Shown here: piece after piece, positions 17,136-26,430 of the stretch
Layout of the letters: each line of letters starts with the position of its first letter
Numbering within the stretch: the first letter of the stretch is position 1
Assembly (NCBI GenBank): GCA_958296295.1
Contig: OY282460.1
Location: 124,001 to 188,000, forward strand
Origin: an uncultured Pseudomonadales bacterium
GTDB taxonomy: Bacteria > Pseudomonadota > Gammaproteobacteria > Pseudomonadales > Azotimanducaceae
Length of the DNA stretch: 64,000 nucleotides
Direction: 5' to 3'
The notes under the pieces: generated by a model
Database searches by the model: none
What the model saw: only the letters and a program-made list of their open reading frames with translations
What the model was told of the DNA's origin: nothing
Position numbers and translations under genes: made by a program

Positions 17136-17587
17136 GCCAACTGCTTGCCGATGGGCAGTCCCCGCATGGGCACATGTACGTTGATGCCGCGGTCGGACAA
17201 CTTCGGCGCTAAGAACTCTCGGTATCTGGTTCCCGCGAGGAAGACGACGGACTGCACTCTTGACAAATGCGGCTCAAGCGACTCCAGCACCTTCCTAGCC
17301 CAGTCGCGCCGCTCCACCACGCCCATCGTGTTCAGCGTCTTTTCGTAGGGTGCAATCTCCTGCTCCGGATCCACCAAGCCATGCTCCGCGGAGAGGATGA
17401 ACCAAGGCCAGCCTTGGACCTCGACGAGGCGACGCGCCTTCTGAAACAACGCCGACGTATAGAGGTCTTGGGCCAGTGCCGGATGACAGCGCTTCTTGGC
17501 AACGCAGGACACCAAGCACAAGTCCGCCGCCGGCAAGGCAATCGAGCCGGTGGCAGACGCATCAAGGCGATTTGTGCAACCGCCCAC
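17111..17587 (-). CDS. DUF6884-like protein
   Basis: 158-residue cytoplasmic protein. The core LCLVSCVAKKRCHPALAQDLYTS followed by FILSAEHGLVDPEQEIAPYE and VVFLAGTRYREFL is the DUF6884 pattern, also seen in phage and defence-island proteins and related to the DUF4433/TGT-like nucleotide-handling folds. The ATG at 17587 is the only in-frame start upstream of the core; the first 20 residues are less conserved. It overlaps the GIY-YIG-like gene by 25 bases, making a two-gene unit. Confidence 0.65.
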   Translation of the reverse strand: MGGCTNRLDASATGSIALPAADLCLVSCVAKKRCHPALAQDLYTSALFQKARRLVEVQGWPWFILSAEHGLVDPEQEIAPYEKTLNTMGVVERRDWARKVLESLEPHLSRVQSVVFLAGTRYREFLAPKLSDRGINVHVPMRGLPIGKQLAWLTRATS

Positions 17588-17718
17588 AAGTCTTGCCGAG
17601 AGACGCCAATCGTCCCGTCACATGCTGTCGAATGCGGTCTGCCAGAGACATCACCACTGCACCCCAAGAGCCAAGCGGAGCGGCCCTCTTTCCCGCCGGA
17701 GGCCGCGGGGCCGCGCCC

Positions 17719-18654
17719 CTACGCCGCGTCCGCCTCCTCCGCCGCCCGGCGCGCCCCGGCCATGCGTTTTTTCACCTCTGGGCTGCCGTATTTGGCCATC
17801 CGCGAATAGTCCGGGCCGTTTTCGTCCCAGCCCATCTGATCGTCGGCGCCGACAAGCCTCGCGAACTCCGGGGGATTGCGATCCAGCATTTCCCGGGTCA
17901 CGCGCCACTGGTAGTTCTCTTGGTTCTTCAGACGCCGGTGGCAGTGGTAGCTGGTGACGTTCAGCCGCAGTCCGTCGGTTTTCTTCTCGAAGGCGCCGTG
18001 CCAAGTGTTGCCGTGCCAAACGATCAGCGAGCCGCTTTCGGCTTCCACCGGCACCGCGGACTTCTCGCCTTCGCCCCGGCGCGGCTGGCGGCACCAAGTG
18101 TGGCTGCCCGGCACCATGGCGATGGCGCCGTTGTCCAGCGTGTAGTCGGTGAGGCAATAGGCCGCGTTGGCGACATCCGAGCAGGCCGGCAGGCGGCCGT
18201 CGCGATCCGGCGGGCAGTCGCTGTGCAGGCCCAGCGTCTCGCGCTTGCCCTTCCATTTCACGAACGACGTGAGGCTGGACACCTGCTGTTGGCCGCGCAG
18301 CAAGTAGTCGATCAGCGTGTAGAGCGTGGGGTTCAGCACCCATTCCTCGAAGACCCGATCGGCCATCAGCAGGTAGAACAGCAGGAACTGCCCTTCCGTC
18401 TGCGGCTGCGCCTTGTAATGGCCGAACTCGCCGTTGCGATCCAGTCGGAACTCCACGCCGGTGCGTTCCCGGCAAATGCGCAGCACGGTCTCCCGCAGCC
18501 GCTCGAAGAAGGCGCGATCCGCCACCTGCTCCGGCGGCACCACGGTGAAGCCATACGAATCGAGCTCGAAGACGTGCTTCTCCAAACCAAGCTCGCGGAT
18601 GCGCTTGAACGTGCCGTTGAACGCTTCGGTGCTCTTGAACTCGCCGAATCGCAT
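17719..18654 (-). CDS. Phytanoyl-CoA dioxygenase (PhyH) family oxygenase
   Basis: 311-residue Fe(II)/2-oxoglutarate oxygenase. The metal triad is visible as H-x-D in GLHSDCPPD (about 145) and the distal histidine in LIVWHGNTWHGAF (about 218); AIAMVPGSHTW is the usual PhyH strand. The C-terminal tail is Lys/Arg/Ala-rich. The substrate cannot be read from sequence; members act on fatty acyl-CoA, small amides or secondary metabolites. It is a stand-alone gene with no tight neighbours. Confidence 0.85.
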   Translation of the reverse strand: MRFGEFKSTEAFNGTFKRIRELGLEKHVFELDSYGFTVVPPEQVADRAFFERLRETVLRICRERTGVEFRLDRNGEFGHYKAQPQTEGQFLLFYLLMADRVFEEWVLNPTLYTLIDYLLRGQQQVSSLTSFVKWKGKRETLGLHSDCPPDRDGRLPACSDVANAAYCLTDYTLDNGAIAMVPGSHTWCRQPRRGEGEKSAVPVEAESGSLIVWHGNTWHGAFEKKTDGLRLNVTSYHCHRRLKNQENYQWRVTREMLDRNPPEFARLVGADDQMGWDENGPDYSRMAKYGSPEVKKRMAGARRAAEEADAA

Positions 18655-18733
18655 TGCCCACCCCTCCCGTTGGTTTCGTGCCGCGTAGCCAAGATGTTAC
18701 GCCAAACGGCCAGCTGCGGGCCGTGCCGCTACG

Positions 18734-19810
18734 TCAGAACAACTCGCCTTGGCCGCGGCGAAACAGATCCGTGCGCAGCGCGGCCCGCTCCGGCGATTGC
18801 GCCAAGCCGTGTTTCTTGCGGGCGATGGCGAAGCGTTTGGCGACCAGCTCCGCGTAGACGCCCTGCCCGCGCATCCGCACGCCCCATGCGGATTCGTACG
18901 GCTTGCCGCCGCGCAGATCACGCACCCGATTCATCACATGCTCGGCCTTGCCCGGATAGTGCGTGGCCAGCCACTCCTCGAAGAGCGCTTTCACCTCGAA
19001 AGGCAGCCGCAGCATCACATAGCCGACGAATTGGGCGCCCTCGGCAGCCGAACGGGCCACCACCGCTTCGACCTCGCTGTCGTTTATCACCGGAATCACC
19101 GGCGCGAACATCACTCCCACCGGCACCTTGGCGGCCACCAGCTCGCGCACCATCCGCAGGCGCGCCGTCGGCGAGGCCGTGCGCGGTTCCAATTTCGTCT
19201 TCAGTTCGTTGTCCAACGTGGTGATGCTGACGGCCACCGTGACCAGCCCGTGCGCGGCCAGTTCGGCGAGCAGATCCAAATCGCGCAGGATCAACGCGCC
19301 TTTGGTGACGATGGAAACCGGATGGCGGTAGTCCAGCAGCGTTTCCAGCACTTGGCGGGTGACGCGCAGCCGCTTCTCGCCGGGCTGGTACGGATCCGTG
19401 TTGGTGCCGATCGCGAGGGTTCGACACTGGTACCCCGGCCGCTCGAACGCCTCCTTCAGCCGCGCCGCCGGATCCGTCTTGTAGAAGATCTTCGTCTCGA
19501 AATCGAGGCCGGGCGACAGATCGAGAAAGGCGTGCGTGGGTCTTGCGTAGCAGTACACGCAGCCGTGCTCGCAACCCTTGTACGGGTTCACGGACTGCTC
19601 GAACGGCACGTCCGGCGACTGGTTGGTGGCAATGATGTTGCGCGTTCGATCCGGCGTGAACGAGGTGCGCGGCGCCGGGTCTGGAAAGTCGTCCTCCGGC
19701 GCGGCCCAACCGTCGTCCACGGCCACGCTCGTCGTCTTCTCGAACCGGCCGGGCGGATTGGACACCGCGCCACGGCCTTTGCGCACTCGCCTCTCGTTCA
19801 TAGCGGCCAC
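18734..19810 (-). CDS. PA0069-family radical SAM protein
   Basis: 358-residue radical SAM protein. The [4Fe-4S] motif is CEHGCVYCYAR (C-x3-C-x2-C) near residue 80, preceded by FEQSVNPYKG, which is characteristic of the PA0069/SplB-like group. TNTDPYQPGEKRLRVTR, SIVTKGALILRDLDLL and PVIPVINDSEVE follow in the usual order. The physiological reaction of this group is not established; relation to spore photoproduct lyase is structural only. Start at the ATG 19810 or the one at 19801. Divergent from the VOC genes, sharing a roughly 120-bp intergenic region. Confidence 0.88.
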   Translation of the reverse strand: MAAMNERRVRKGRGAVSNPPGRFEKTTSVAVDDGWAAPEDDFPDPAPRTSFTPDRTRNIIATNQSPDVPFEQSVNPYKGCEHGCVYCYARPTHAFLDLSPGLDFETKIFYKTDPAARLKEAFERPGYQCRTLAIGTNTDPYQPGEKRLRVTRQVLETLLDYRHPVSIVTKGALILRDLDLLAELAAHGLVTVAVSITTLDNELKTKLEPRTASPTARLRMVRELVAAKVPVGVMFAPVIPVINDSEVEAVVARSAAEGAQFVGYVMLRLPFEVKALFEEWLATHYPGKAEHVMNRVRDLRGGKPYESAWGVRMRGQGVYAELVAKRFAIARKKHGLAQSPERAALRTDLFRRGQGELF

Positions 19811-19928
19811 TTGGGATCGGGTTCGCGGGCAACCGGCGAAGTCACGCTAGCTGACTCTTTATACAGGTGTCAAGGCCGGGTGGCGACTGTTGGGCTATAT
19901 TAGGCGGCGATCTGGCGACGGAGCCCCT

Positions 19929-20486
19929 GTGCAACTGCGTTGGTCGCACGCTTTCGTGCAAGTGGAAGACTTGGCCGCAATGCTAGGCTTCTACACCGAA
20001 GTGCTCGGTTTCGAGGTGACCGACCGCGGGGAGGTGGGCGGTCGGCCCGTCGCGTTTCTGAGCCAAGTGGATACCGAACACCATCAGTTGGCGTTCTCGC
20101 AGGGCGAGAAAACCCCGGCGGCCGGGCGCGTCGGGCACTTCGCGTTCCGCGTTGATTCGCTGGTGGACGTGAAAGCGCTGCATGCGCGGCTGCGTCAAGA
20201 CGAGCGCGTGGCGGCGGTGCGGGCCGTGACCCACGGCAACGCGTGGTCTTTGTACTTCGCGGATCCCGAGGGCAACGGCATTGAGGTGTTCGCCGATTCG
20301 CCTTGGCATGTGGCGCAACCGCAAGGAGGCGCGTGGGACCCCGCGGCGAGCGACGCGGCCATTCGCGCCGCCACCCGCGCCGAGTTCGCCCAAGCCAACG
20401 GGTTCCGCCCCATCGAGAGCTACCGCGCCGAGCGCGAGAAGCGGCTGGCGCGGCGCGAAGCCGCAAAGAGGGAGCAATCGCCATGA
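19929..20486 (+). CDS. VOC-family protein (glyoxalase/extradiol dioxygenase fold)
   Basis: 185-residue vicinal-oxygen-chelate protein. WSHAFVQVEDLAAMLGFYTEVLGF opens the first beta-alpha-beta unit; RVGHFAFRVDS and YFADPEGNGIEVF give the second, with the metal-ligand histidines and terminal glutamate in place. The GTG at 19929 has ACGGAG upstream and is preferred over the TTG at 19890. The C-terminal extension (about 45 residues, Arg/Ala/Glu-rich) is unusual for a plain VOC protein. ATGA overlap with the next VOC gene indicates coupling. Confidence 0.85.
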   Translation: MQLRWSHAFVQVEDLAAMLGFYTEVLGFEVTDRGEVGGRPVAFLSQVDTEHHQLAFSQGEKTPAAGRVGHFAFRVDSLVDVKALHARLRQDERVAAVRAVTHGNAWSLYFADPEGNGIEVFADSPWHVAQPQGGAWDPAASDAAIRAATRAEFAQANGFRPIESYRAEREKRLARREAAKREQSP

Positions 20487-21334
20487 GCGAAAACAAGTTC
20501 AACCGCGCCGAGGAGGATTTCGGCAACGTGCTCAACATGGAGCACATCAACCTCACCGTGCCGGATCAACAGCTTGCGGCGCTGTTCTACGTCACCGGAT
20601 TGGGATTCACGCGGGATCCGTTCATAGACTTCGGCACCTTCAACATGTGGATCAACGTGGGCGAGCAGCAGTTCCACCTGCCGAAACGCGACGCGCAGCG
20701 CTTCCGCGGGCACATCGGCGTGGTGGTGCCGGATCTCGAAGGCTTGAAACGGCGCCTCGATTTCATCGACCGGCCCATGCGGGGCACCGAGTTCGCCCGC
20801 GAGGAAAAGGACGACCACATCGCGCTGGCGTGCCCGTGGGGGAACGACATTCGCGCTTACGGGCCGAGTTTCGGCACGAGTCTGGGCATCCCGTTCGCGC
20901 AAATCGACACGCCGCCCGGCACCGCCGACGGCATCGCCCGCTTCTACAACGAGGTCATGGACACGCCGGCGCGGGTGGTGAAGAACGGCGGCGTGCGAGC
21001 GGACGTGAGCATGGGCGCCAACCAGCGGCTCGTCTTCCGCGAGACGGACGCGGAAATCCCGCCCTACGATGGCCACCACCTCGCCGTCTACATCGCCAAC
21101 TTCTCCGGCCCGCACGCCAAGCTCGCCGAGCGGGGCCTCATCAGCGAGGAATCCGACCAGCACCAGTATCGCTTTCAGACCATCGCGGACCCCGACACGG
21201 GCGAGACGCTCACCGAGATCGAGCACGAGGTGCGCAGCCTCCGCCACCCGATGTTCAAACGCCACCTGGTGAACCGCAATCCGGCGCAGAGTTTCATGAA
21301 CTACCGCCACGGGCACGACGCCTTCGTGCCTTAG
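20483..21334 (+). CDS. VOC-family protein, two-module
   Basis: 283-residue protein starting at the ATG inside the ATGA overlap with the previous gene, with GGGAG upstream. [19 protein letters not shown] begins module one, and the second module runs through [22 protein letters not shown] and [14 protein letters not shown]. The two-module length suits extradiol-dioxygenase-like or other VOC enzymes. The metal ligands are less obvious than in the first gene, so the catalytic activity is uncertain. Probably acts with the preceding VOC protein. Confidence 0.82.
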   Translation: MSENKFNRAEEDFGNVLNMEHINLTVPDQQLAALFYVTGLGFTRDPFIDFGTFNMWINVGEQQFHLPKRDAQRFRGHIGVVVPDLEGLKRRLDFIDRPMRGTEFAREEKDDHIALACPWGNDIRAYGPSFGTSLGIPFAQIDTPPGTADGIARFYNEVMDTPARVVKNGGVRADVSMGANQRLVFRETDAEIPPYDGHHLAVYIANFSGPHAKLAERGLISEESDQHQYRFQTIADPDTGETLTEIEHEVRSLRHPMFKRHLVNRNPAQSFMNYRHGHDAFVP

Positions 21335-21392
21335 CGCGCCAAGCACATGTCGGCGGCGGGCCGCCGCCGACAGCCGCGCAGGAACCGATCCG

Positions 21393-22184
21393 TTGCGAGA
21401 ACCGTACTACTTGCCTATTGGCGACGAGGTCGCCGAGTTCGAGGCCGCCTACGCCGCCCGCTTGCCGGTGCTGCTGAAAGGCCCTACCGGATGCGGCAAG
21501 ACGCGCTTCATCGAGCATATGACGTGGCGGCTGTTCGGCGGCGATGTGGACGGCGGCTTGGTGACCGTCTCCTGCCACGAGGATCTCACCGCGACGGATC
21601 TGGTTGGCCGCTTTCTGCTGAAGGGCGACGAGACGGTGTGGCAGGACGGGCCGCTCGCCCGCGCCGTGCGCCAAGGGCGGCTGTGTTATCTGGACGAGAT
21701 AGTGGAGGCCCGCAAGGACACCACCGTGCTGATCCACTCGCTCACCGACCACCGCCGGGCGCTGCCCATCGACAAGACCGGCGAGCTGGTGGCCGCGCAC
21801 GAGAAATTCCTGCTCGTGATCTCCTACAACCCCGGCTACCAAAGTCTGCTCAAGGATTTGAAGACCAGCACCCGGCAGCGTTTCGTGAGCCTCACCTTCG
21901 ACTACCCGGAGCGGGATCGCGAAGCGGCCATCATCGCCCGGGAAGGCGGTGTGGAGGCGGCTGCCGCCAGCCGCCTCGCGCTGCTCGGCGCCAAAACGCG
22001 CAACCTGCGCGAACAAGGCTTTCAGGAAGGCGTCAGCACGCGGCTGCTCATCTACGCCGCGGCGCTGATCCGCGGCGGCATCGAACCGCGCCGGGCGTGC
22101 GACATCGCCATCGTGCAAGCGGTGTCGGACGACGCGAGCGTGCAGCAAGCCATCGCCGGCATCTGCGACCTCGTCTGGCCTTGA
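21393..22184 (+). CDS. CbbQ/NirQ/NorQ-family MoxR AAA+ ATPase
   Basis: 263-residue AAA+ protein: Walker [12 protein letters not shown] (about 27-37), Walker [13 protein letters not shown], sensor ISYNPGYQ and the pattern [25 protein letters not shown] typical of CbbQ/NorQ. It starts with TTG at 21393 after GGAA. It forms a chaperone pair with the VWA protein 22189-24093; such pairs remodel metalloenzymes (Rubisco activase CbbQO, NO reductase NorQD). No Rubisco or nitric-oxide-reductase genes lie in the window, so the client is unknown. Confidence 0.9.
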   Translation: MREPYYLPIGDEVAEFEAAYAARLPVLLKGPTGCGKTRFIEHMTWRLFGGDVDGGLVTVSCHEDLTATDLVGRFLLKGDETVWQDGPLARAVRQGRLCYLDEIVEARKDTTVLIHSLTDHRRALPIDKTGELVAAHEKFLLVISYNPGYQSLLKDLKTSTRQRFVSLTFDYPERDREAAIIAREGGVEAAAASRLALLGAKTRNLREQGFQEGVSTRLLIYAAALIRGGIEPRRACDIAIVQAVSDDASVQQAIAGICDLVWP

Positions 22185-22188
22185 ACGC

Positions 22189-24093
22189 TTGACCCGCCTC
22201 GTCGACGTCGACCGCGTCCTCGCGCTGTTCGCCGAGGGCATCGCCGGCCGGCCGTATCACGTCAAGTCCGTCGCCGAGTTGCCGATGGCCGCGGCCGGGG
22301 AGCCGGTGGACGCGGCCCACGACGGGCGCAGCCTTTACCTGCCGGATGCCGTGGGGGTTTTCGCGGACGATGTTCGCAACGGCGGCGTCTACCGGGTGCT
22401 GGCGCTCGAGCGGCTCGCGTTCCGCGAGTTCGGCACCTACCGCTTCGACATGAACGTGGCGCGATCGCGTGTTCCGGCGCTGGCCGGGTGGCCGACGGGC
22501 CCATCCGACGAAGCGGACTTGGCGGTGTTCTTCGCGGGCTTCCCCCAGCCGGCCGTCGCCCGCCGGGTGTTTCGCGCCATCGAGACCGCGCGGGTTCGGG
22601 TGGCCGCCGAGGCGCGTTATCCCGGCTCGCGCCGATACCGTCGCCGGGATGCCGCGACGGATTTGGCCAAAGCGCTGGCGGACATGGCAGCGGTGCCGGC
22701 GGACCTAGCTCCGCTCGCCGCGGACGCGCTGGCGCCGGGAGCGGACGTGTACGCTTCCGCCGCCGCCACCGCGGCCTGCTGCGAGATGCTCGCGCTGACC
22801 GCGCTTGCGGACCGCGCCGAGCCGGGGCCGGGGTTGGAGCTGCTGCAACGCGAGGCCCGTCTTGAGGACTGGGACGAGGAGGTGGCGAAGCTCGACGGCC
22901 GCATCGCCGTCTTGGAGTTCGCCGCCGAAGCCGGCGAGGTGGAAGTGGCCAACGGCGAAGCAGCCGACGGCCAGCTCCGCGAGACGGACGCCGAGCTGGC
23001 CACTCTCGTCGCCGAGCGCGACCGGAAAGAGCGTCGCCTGGCCATGGAGCGCGCCACCTTGCGCCGGAGCCTCGGCGACGAGCGTTTCGGCGCCCGCAGC
23101 TTCCGCTACGACGAGTGGGACTACGCGAACGGCGCGTATTTGCGTGGCTGGTGCCGCGTGTTCGAGGAGCGCGCCCAAAGCGCCAGCGGCGAAGCGCTGC
23201 TGCGCGCCGTGCGCCCGCACGCCAAGGCGGTGCGCCGCCGGTTCGAGCAAGTGCGCCCGGCCGGCTACCAGCGCGTGAAGAAAACGCCGGACGGCGACGA
23301 GCTGGACCTCGACGCCATCGTGGACGCCCGCGTGGACATCCGCGCCGGCGTCTCGCCGGACGAGCGCGTCCACAGCCGCCGCGAGCGCTTGCGGCGGGAT
23401 GTCGCAGCGGCCTTGTTGGTGGACCTCTCCGCGTCCACGGACGACATCGTGGAAGAGGAGGTCGCGCCCGGGCAGGACGGCGCCGCCCAAGACGTCCGCG
23501 ATCCGTACTTTGACGATCCGGGTTACGACTACGCGGCGCGGATGGCCGAAGACGCCGCCAAACGCCGCGTCATCGACATCGAACGCGAGGCCGTCCTGCT
23601 CATGGCCGAGGCGCTGGAGGGCTTGGGCGACCGTTTCGCCGTGTACGGCTTTTCCGGCTACGGACGCGACTGCGTGGAGTTCACCGTCGCCAAAGAGTTC
23701 GACGATCCCATGAACCGCCACGTGGTGGACGGCATCGCCGCCATGAAACCCAAACGCTCAACGCGCATGGGGCCGGCGACTCGTCACGCCAGCGCGAAGC
23801 TCGCCGCCAGCGGCGCGGCGCTCAAGGTGCTGCTGATCATCAGCGACGGATTTCCGCAAGACCACGACTACGGCCCCAACCGCGGCGAGCACGAATACGG
23901 CGTGCAAGACACCGCCAAGGCGTTGCGCGAAGCCGAGGCCCAAGGCGTCGAGACGTTTTGCGTCACCGTGGATCGCTCCGGCCACGACTACCTGCGCCGC
24001 ATGTGCCCCGCCGACCGCTACATGGTGATCGAGGAGACCGGCGATCTGCCCGAAGCCCTGCAAGTCGCCTACCGCCGTCTGACACGCATCTGA
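22189..24093 (+). CDS. CbbO/NorD-family VWA-domain protein
   Basis: 634-residue partner of the CbbQ-type ATPase. The long N-terminal helical region carries an acidic coiled-coil stretch (residues about 215-290, EVAKLDGRIAVLEFAAEAGEVE), followed by a C-terminal von Willebrand A domain. The MIDAS motif DLSAST begins near residue 407, and the threonine/aspartate pair lies further on (SDGFPQDHDYGP). It starts with TTG four bases after the CbbQ stop. Expected to act as the client-recognising adaptor. Confidence 0.88.
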   Translation: MTRLVDVDRVLALFAEGIAGRPYHVKSVAELPMAAAGEPVDAAHDGRSLYLPDAVGVFADDVRNGGVYRVLALERLAFREFGTYRFDMNVARSRVPALAGWPTGPSDEADLAVFFAGFPQPAVARRVFRAIETARVRVAAEARYPGSRRYRRRDAATDLAKALADMAAVPADLAPLAADALAPGADVYASAAATAACCEMLALTALADRAEPGPGLELLQREARLEDWDEEVAKLDGRIAVLEFAAEAGEVEVANGEAADGQLRETDAELATLVAERDRKERRLAMERATLRRSLGDERFGARSFRYDEWDYANGAYLRGWCRVFEERAQSASGEALLRAVRPHAKAVRRRFEQVRPAGYQRVKKTPDGDELDLDAIVDARVDIRAGVSPDERVHSRRERLRRDVAAALLVDLSASTDDIVEEEVAPGQDGAAQDVRDPYFDDPGYDYAARMAEDAAKRRVIDIEREAVLLMAEALEGLGDRFAVYGFSGYGRDCVEFTVAKEFDDPMNRHVVDGIAAMKPKRSTRMGPATRHASAKLAASGAALKVLLIISDGFPQDHDYGPNRGEHEYGVQDTAKALREAEAQGVETFCVTVDRSGHDYLRRMCPADRYMVIEETGDLPEALQVAYRRLTRI

Positions 24094-24209
24094 AGCGTGC
24101 AAGCGGTGCCGACGCAAGATGGCCGCGCACGGTCGCGCGCGAGCTGTTGTACTCAGGCCGCTAACGGCCAACGCGCAACGGTCCGTGTCGGGACACTGCT
24201 AGCCGGAGC

Positions 24210-25094
24210 TCAAGCGTCCACTTCGAGTAACCGTCCGAGCTCGGCGACAATGGCCGCTATCGCTTCGACCCTGGTGGATGCCCCGCTGCCGGGGATCCTC
24301 TCGACTCTCTGTTGCAAGCGTAGTAGCGCCGCCCTTGCTTTCGCGTCGGTAGCACCTTCTTGGAAAGTCCGCAGAAAATCCTGCCAGTAGGTCGTCTTGA
24401 TGCCGCAGAGCAGCACGTCGTGGAGTTTCTGGATGTAGGCGTCCATCAAGCCTGTACGGGCTAGCCGGCCGAAGTTGCCGCCGCCGTCGGCGACAGGTCT
24501 GTCGAGAATCTGCTCGGACTTGCGCGGATACGGCGAGATGTCTTCCGGAATCCGAATGCCCGCGTCAAGGTTTGTCTTCCGCACATGTTGCCAATGGTGA
24601 TTGCGGTGACGGGCAGCAGCTTTGGCAAATTCCACGAAGGGATCGAACACCACCGGCGAACCGCTTATCACGTTGTTCAGCGCCCAAGGCACGACGACTA
24701 TAAGATCTTGATCCGAGCAGGCGGCTTCGGTCACTTGGAAACGCAGACTGGGCTCTCTTTCTTTCGCCAACAAATACCATCCCTTGAGCTCGATGCCGAG
24801 CAACACGTCGCCATCGGACGAGCGACGGAGCAGAACATCGGGGAAGGTCTGCGCCTGCCGCACGAAGCTGTAGAGCACGTACATGTCATTGGGGTCCCAG
24901 GTGTTGCGCATCTGATTCAGGGTCCCGACGACCTGCTCCTCTATCGTGGCACCCAGCACCGTGTTCAGCGTGTGTAGATCCGTTGCCACAATCCCGGAAA
25001 TATGCGTCTCGGTGCGGAAGTACAACGGGAGGCTTGCAATGGCTTCGCGGACATCGCGGTAGAGCTGCTCGTACTCGTGGGTGGTCGTGGTCAT
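24210..25094 (-). CDS. Type II restriction endonuclease, PD-(D/E)XK type
   Basis: 294-residue protein whose ATG (25094) overlaps the methyltransferase stop in an ATGA. The catalytic core is readable as FPDVLLRRSSDGDVLLGIELKG: Asp, then Glu-x-Lys in GIELKGWYLL (about 95-120). The N-terminal EYEQLYRDVREAIASLPLYF and VLGATIEEQVVGTLNQMRNTWD precede it. The adjacent DNA methyltransferase makes this a restriction-modification pair. The frame is open upstream to 25217, but that part overlaps the methyltransferase C-terminus and is not needed. Confidence 0.8.
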   Translation of the reverse strand: MTTTTHEYEQLYRDVREAIASLPLYFRTETHISGIVATDLHTLNTVLGATIEEQVVGTLNQMRNTWDPNDMYVLYSFVRQAQTFPDVLLRRSSDGDVLLGIELKGWYLLAKEREPSLRFQVTEAACSDQDLIVVVPWALNNVISGSPVVFDPFVEFAKAAARHRNHHWQHVRKTNLDAGIRIPEDISPYPRKSEQILDRPVADGGGNFGRLARTGLMDAYIQKLHDVLLCGIKTTYWQDFLRTFQEGATDAKARAALLRLQQRVERIPGSGASTRVEAIAAIVAELGRLLEVDA

Positions 25095-26185
25095 AGCGAC
25101 TTCAGCCTCTCCACCGCAGCCGCGTAGAACTCCGGGTTCGTTTCCGCTGCGCGGTAGCGGCGGCCCGACGCGTGGCAGACCACGGCGCCGGGGCACAGCC
25201 CGCCGAACGGCTCCCACACCGTGTCGCCACGGTCTGTGGACGCTCGCACGATGCGGTCGATGAACTTCAGCGGTTTCTGGCTTCCGTGCAGGCTGCGGAA
25301 CTTGTACTTCATGCCCGATCGAACGCCCTGAATGCGCTCGGCACCGCTCACCTGCGGCTCGCGCCAGACGTTCGTGACGCCCATTTCACACTTGAACTTG
25401 GCGCGCAACCGCGCCCACTGGCCCTCCGTGAGCGGCGCGTTGCCGTCGGCGCTGAAGTACGGACGACCTGCAGCCGCACCTTTGGTGTTGGCGTACGCCA
25501 CCAGCTTGCCGAACATCTCCGGCGGCGGGTAGTACCAGAGGTGGTCGGCCGTCAGGTACTTGCGCGTCGCCGCGTTCAACACGCCGCAGGCGTCGTTTGC
25601 CAATCGCAGAGGCAGACCGGTGCGCCGCCACTCTTGGCGCAGCCATTGCTGCATCGTGAGTTTTGCGCCGGCAACCTCGAAGCGCGCCGCCTTGACGTAG
25701 TGAACGCACACCTCCGTCACCACCGGAAACTTGCGCAGGGTGCGCGTGTTGGCGTTGCCGGCGATGTGTCCAAGCCCCTTGTCCCAGATATTGCAACAAC
25801 GGTACTCCCAGCCGTGCGCCTGCAGCAGGGGGTGCACGGTCGCCCAGCCCACCTCGGTGTTCCAGAACCATAGCGTGGTGCCCGGCGTGCCATGTTCGCT
25901 CCACGTCTTGACGTGCGGTTCGTACCACTCGGCCAGCGCGTCCGGGGTGCGCCTGTCGCCGGGAAAGCCGTCCACGCCGTAGGGGCCATCGGCGATGACG
26001 CAGGTTGGCGTTGGCCACGCATGGTAGTGGGCTTCGGCCCGGCCGAAGTGGATGGCGGCCCTGCCGCGGACATACTGGCGCGGCACGCCGGACTGCGCGG
26101 CACCGTTGGCCACCCCGCCGGCGGGCCGTTTGGTGCGGGGAGGAGGAGTCTCTTGGGCGATTGATTGGACACCGGCCTTGCTCAT
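25091..26185 (-). CDS. DNA methyltransferase, beta-class (N4-cytosine or N6-adenine)
   Basis: 364-residue methyltransferase. The catalytic motif IV reads VIADGPYGVDGF (DGPY in place of the usual DPPY/SPPY) at about residues 64-69. The AdoMet-binding motif I lies at the C-terminus as TVWEPFGGLCPGAVV after HGSQKPLKFIDRIV (motif X). The order IV, recognition region, X, I defines the beta class. It is the first gene of the restriction-modification pair, and its stop overlaps the endonuclease start. The 185-bp MITE lies just upstream of its ATG, where its promoter should be. Confidence 0.85.
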   Translation of the reverse strand: MSKAGVQSIAQETPPPRTKRPAGGVANGAAQSGVPRQYVRGRAAIHFGRAEAHYHAWPTPTCVIADGPYGVDGFPGDRRTPDALAEWYEPHVKTWSEHGTPGTTLWFWNTEVGWATVHPLLQAHGWEYRCCNIWDKGLGHIAGNANTRTLRKFPVVTEVCVHYVKAARFEVAGAKLTMQQWLRQEWRRTGLPLRLANDACGVLNAATRKYLTADHLWYYPPPEMFGKLVAYANTKGAAAGRPYFSADGNAPLTEGQWARLRAKFKCEMGVTNVWREPQVSGAERIQGVRSGMKYKFRSLHGSQKPLKFIDRIVRASTDRGDTVWEPFGGLCPGAVVCHASGRRYRAAETNPEFYAAAVERLKSL

Positions 26186-26227
26186 GCCGACATGCTATCG
26201 CGTGAACAGCCGTTGGGAACGGCGACG

Positions 26228-26430
26228 GCCCGCTACCCAGGGCGATTGCATTTGGACATAAACTGTCATCTCGTCGTCCAAACAGACCGCCGAACAGTGG
26301 CAAGCGCCCCTCAAACCGTCTTGTCAGGTCCGTTTCGGGGGCGTTCTGGAGGCGAAATCGGCCCCAGCAGGCGCTCTGCTTGGCCATGTATCCACCAAGA
26401 ATCCCAAATGCAATCGCCCTGCCCGCTACC
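26228..26430. mobile_element. 185-bp MITE with 18-bp inverted repeats and 9-bp target duplication
   Basis: The element itself is 26237-26421. Its ends are perfect 18-bp inverted repeats, CAGGGCGATTGCATTTGG and the complement. It is flanked on both sides by the 9-bp direct repeat CCCGCTACC (26228-26236 and 26422-26430). The terminal sequence and 9-bp duplication fit the ISAs1 family, of which a transposase tail is found at 53102-53308. It carries no transposase; one small minus-strand frame from an ATG at 26387 runs through it. The insertion hit the stop codon of the FGE-domain gene, and the duplication recreated that stop. Confidence 0.85.
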
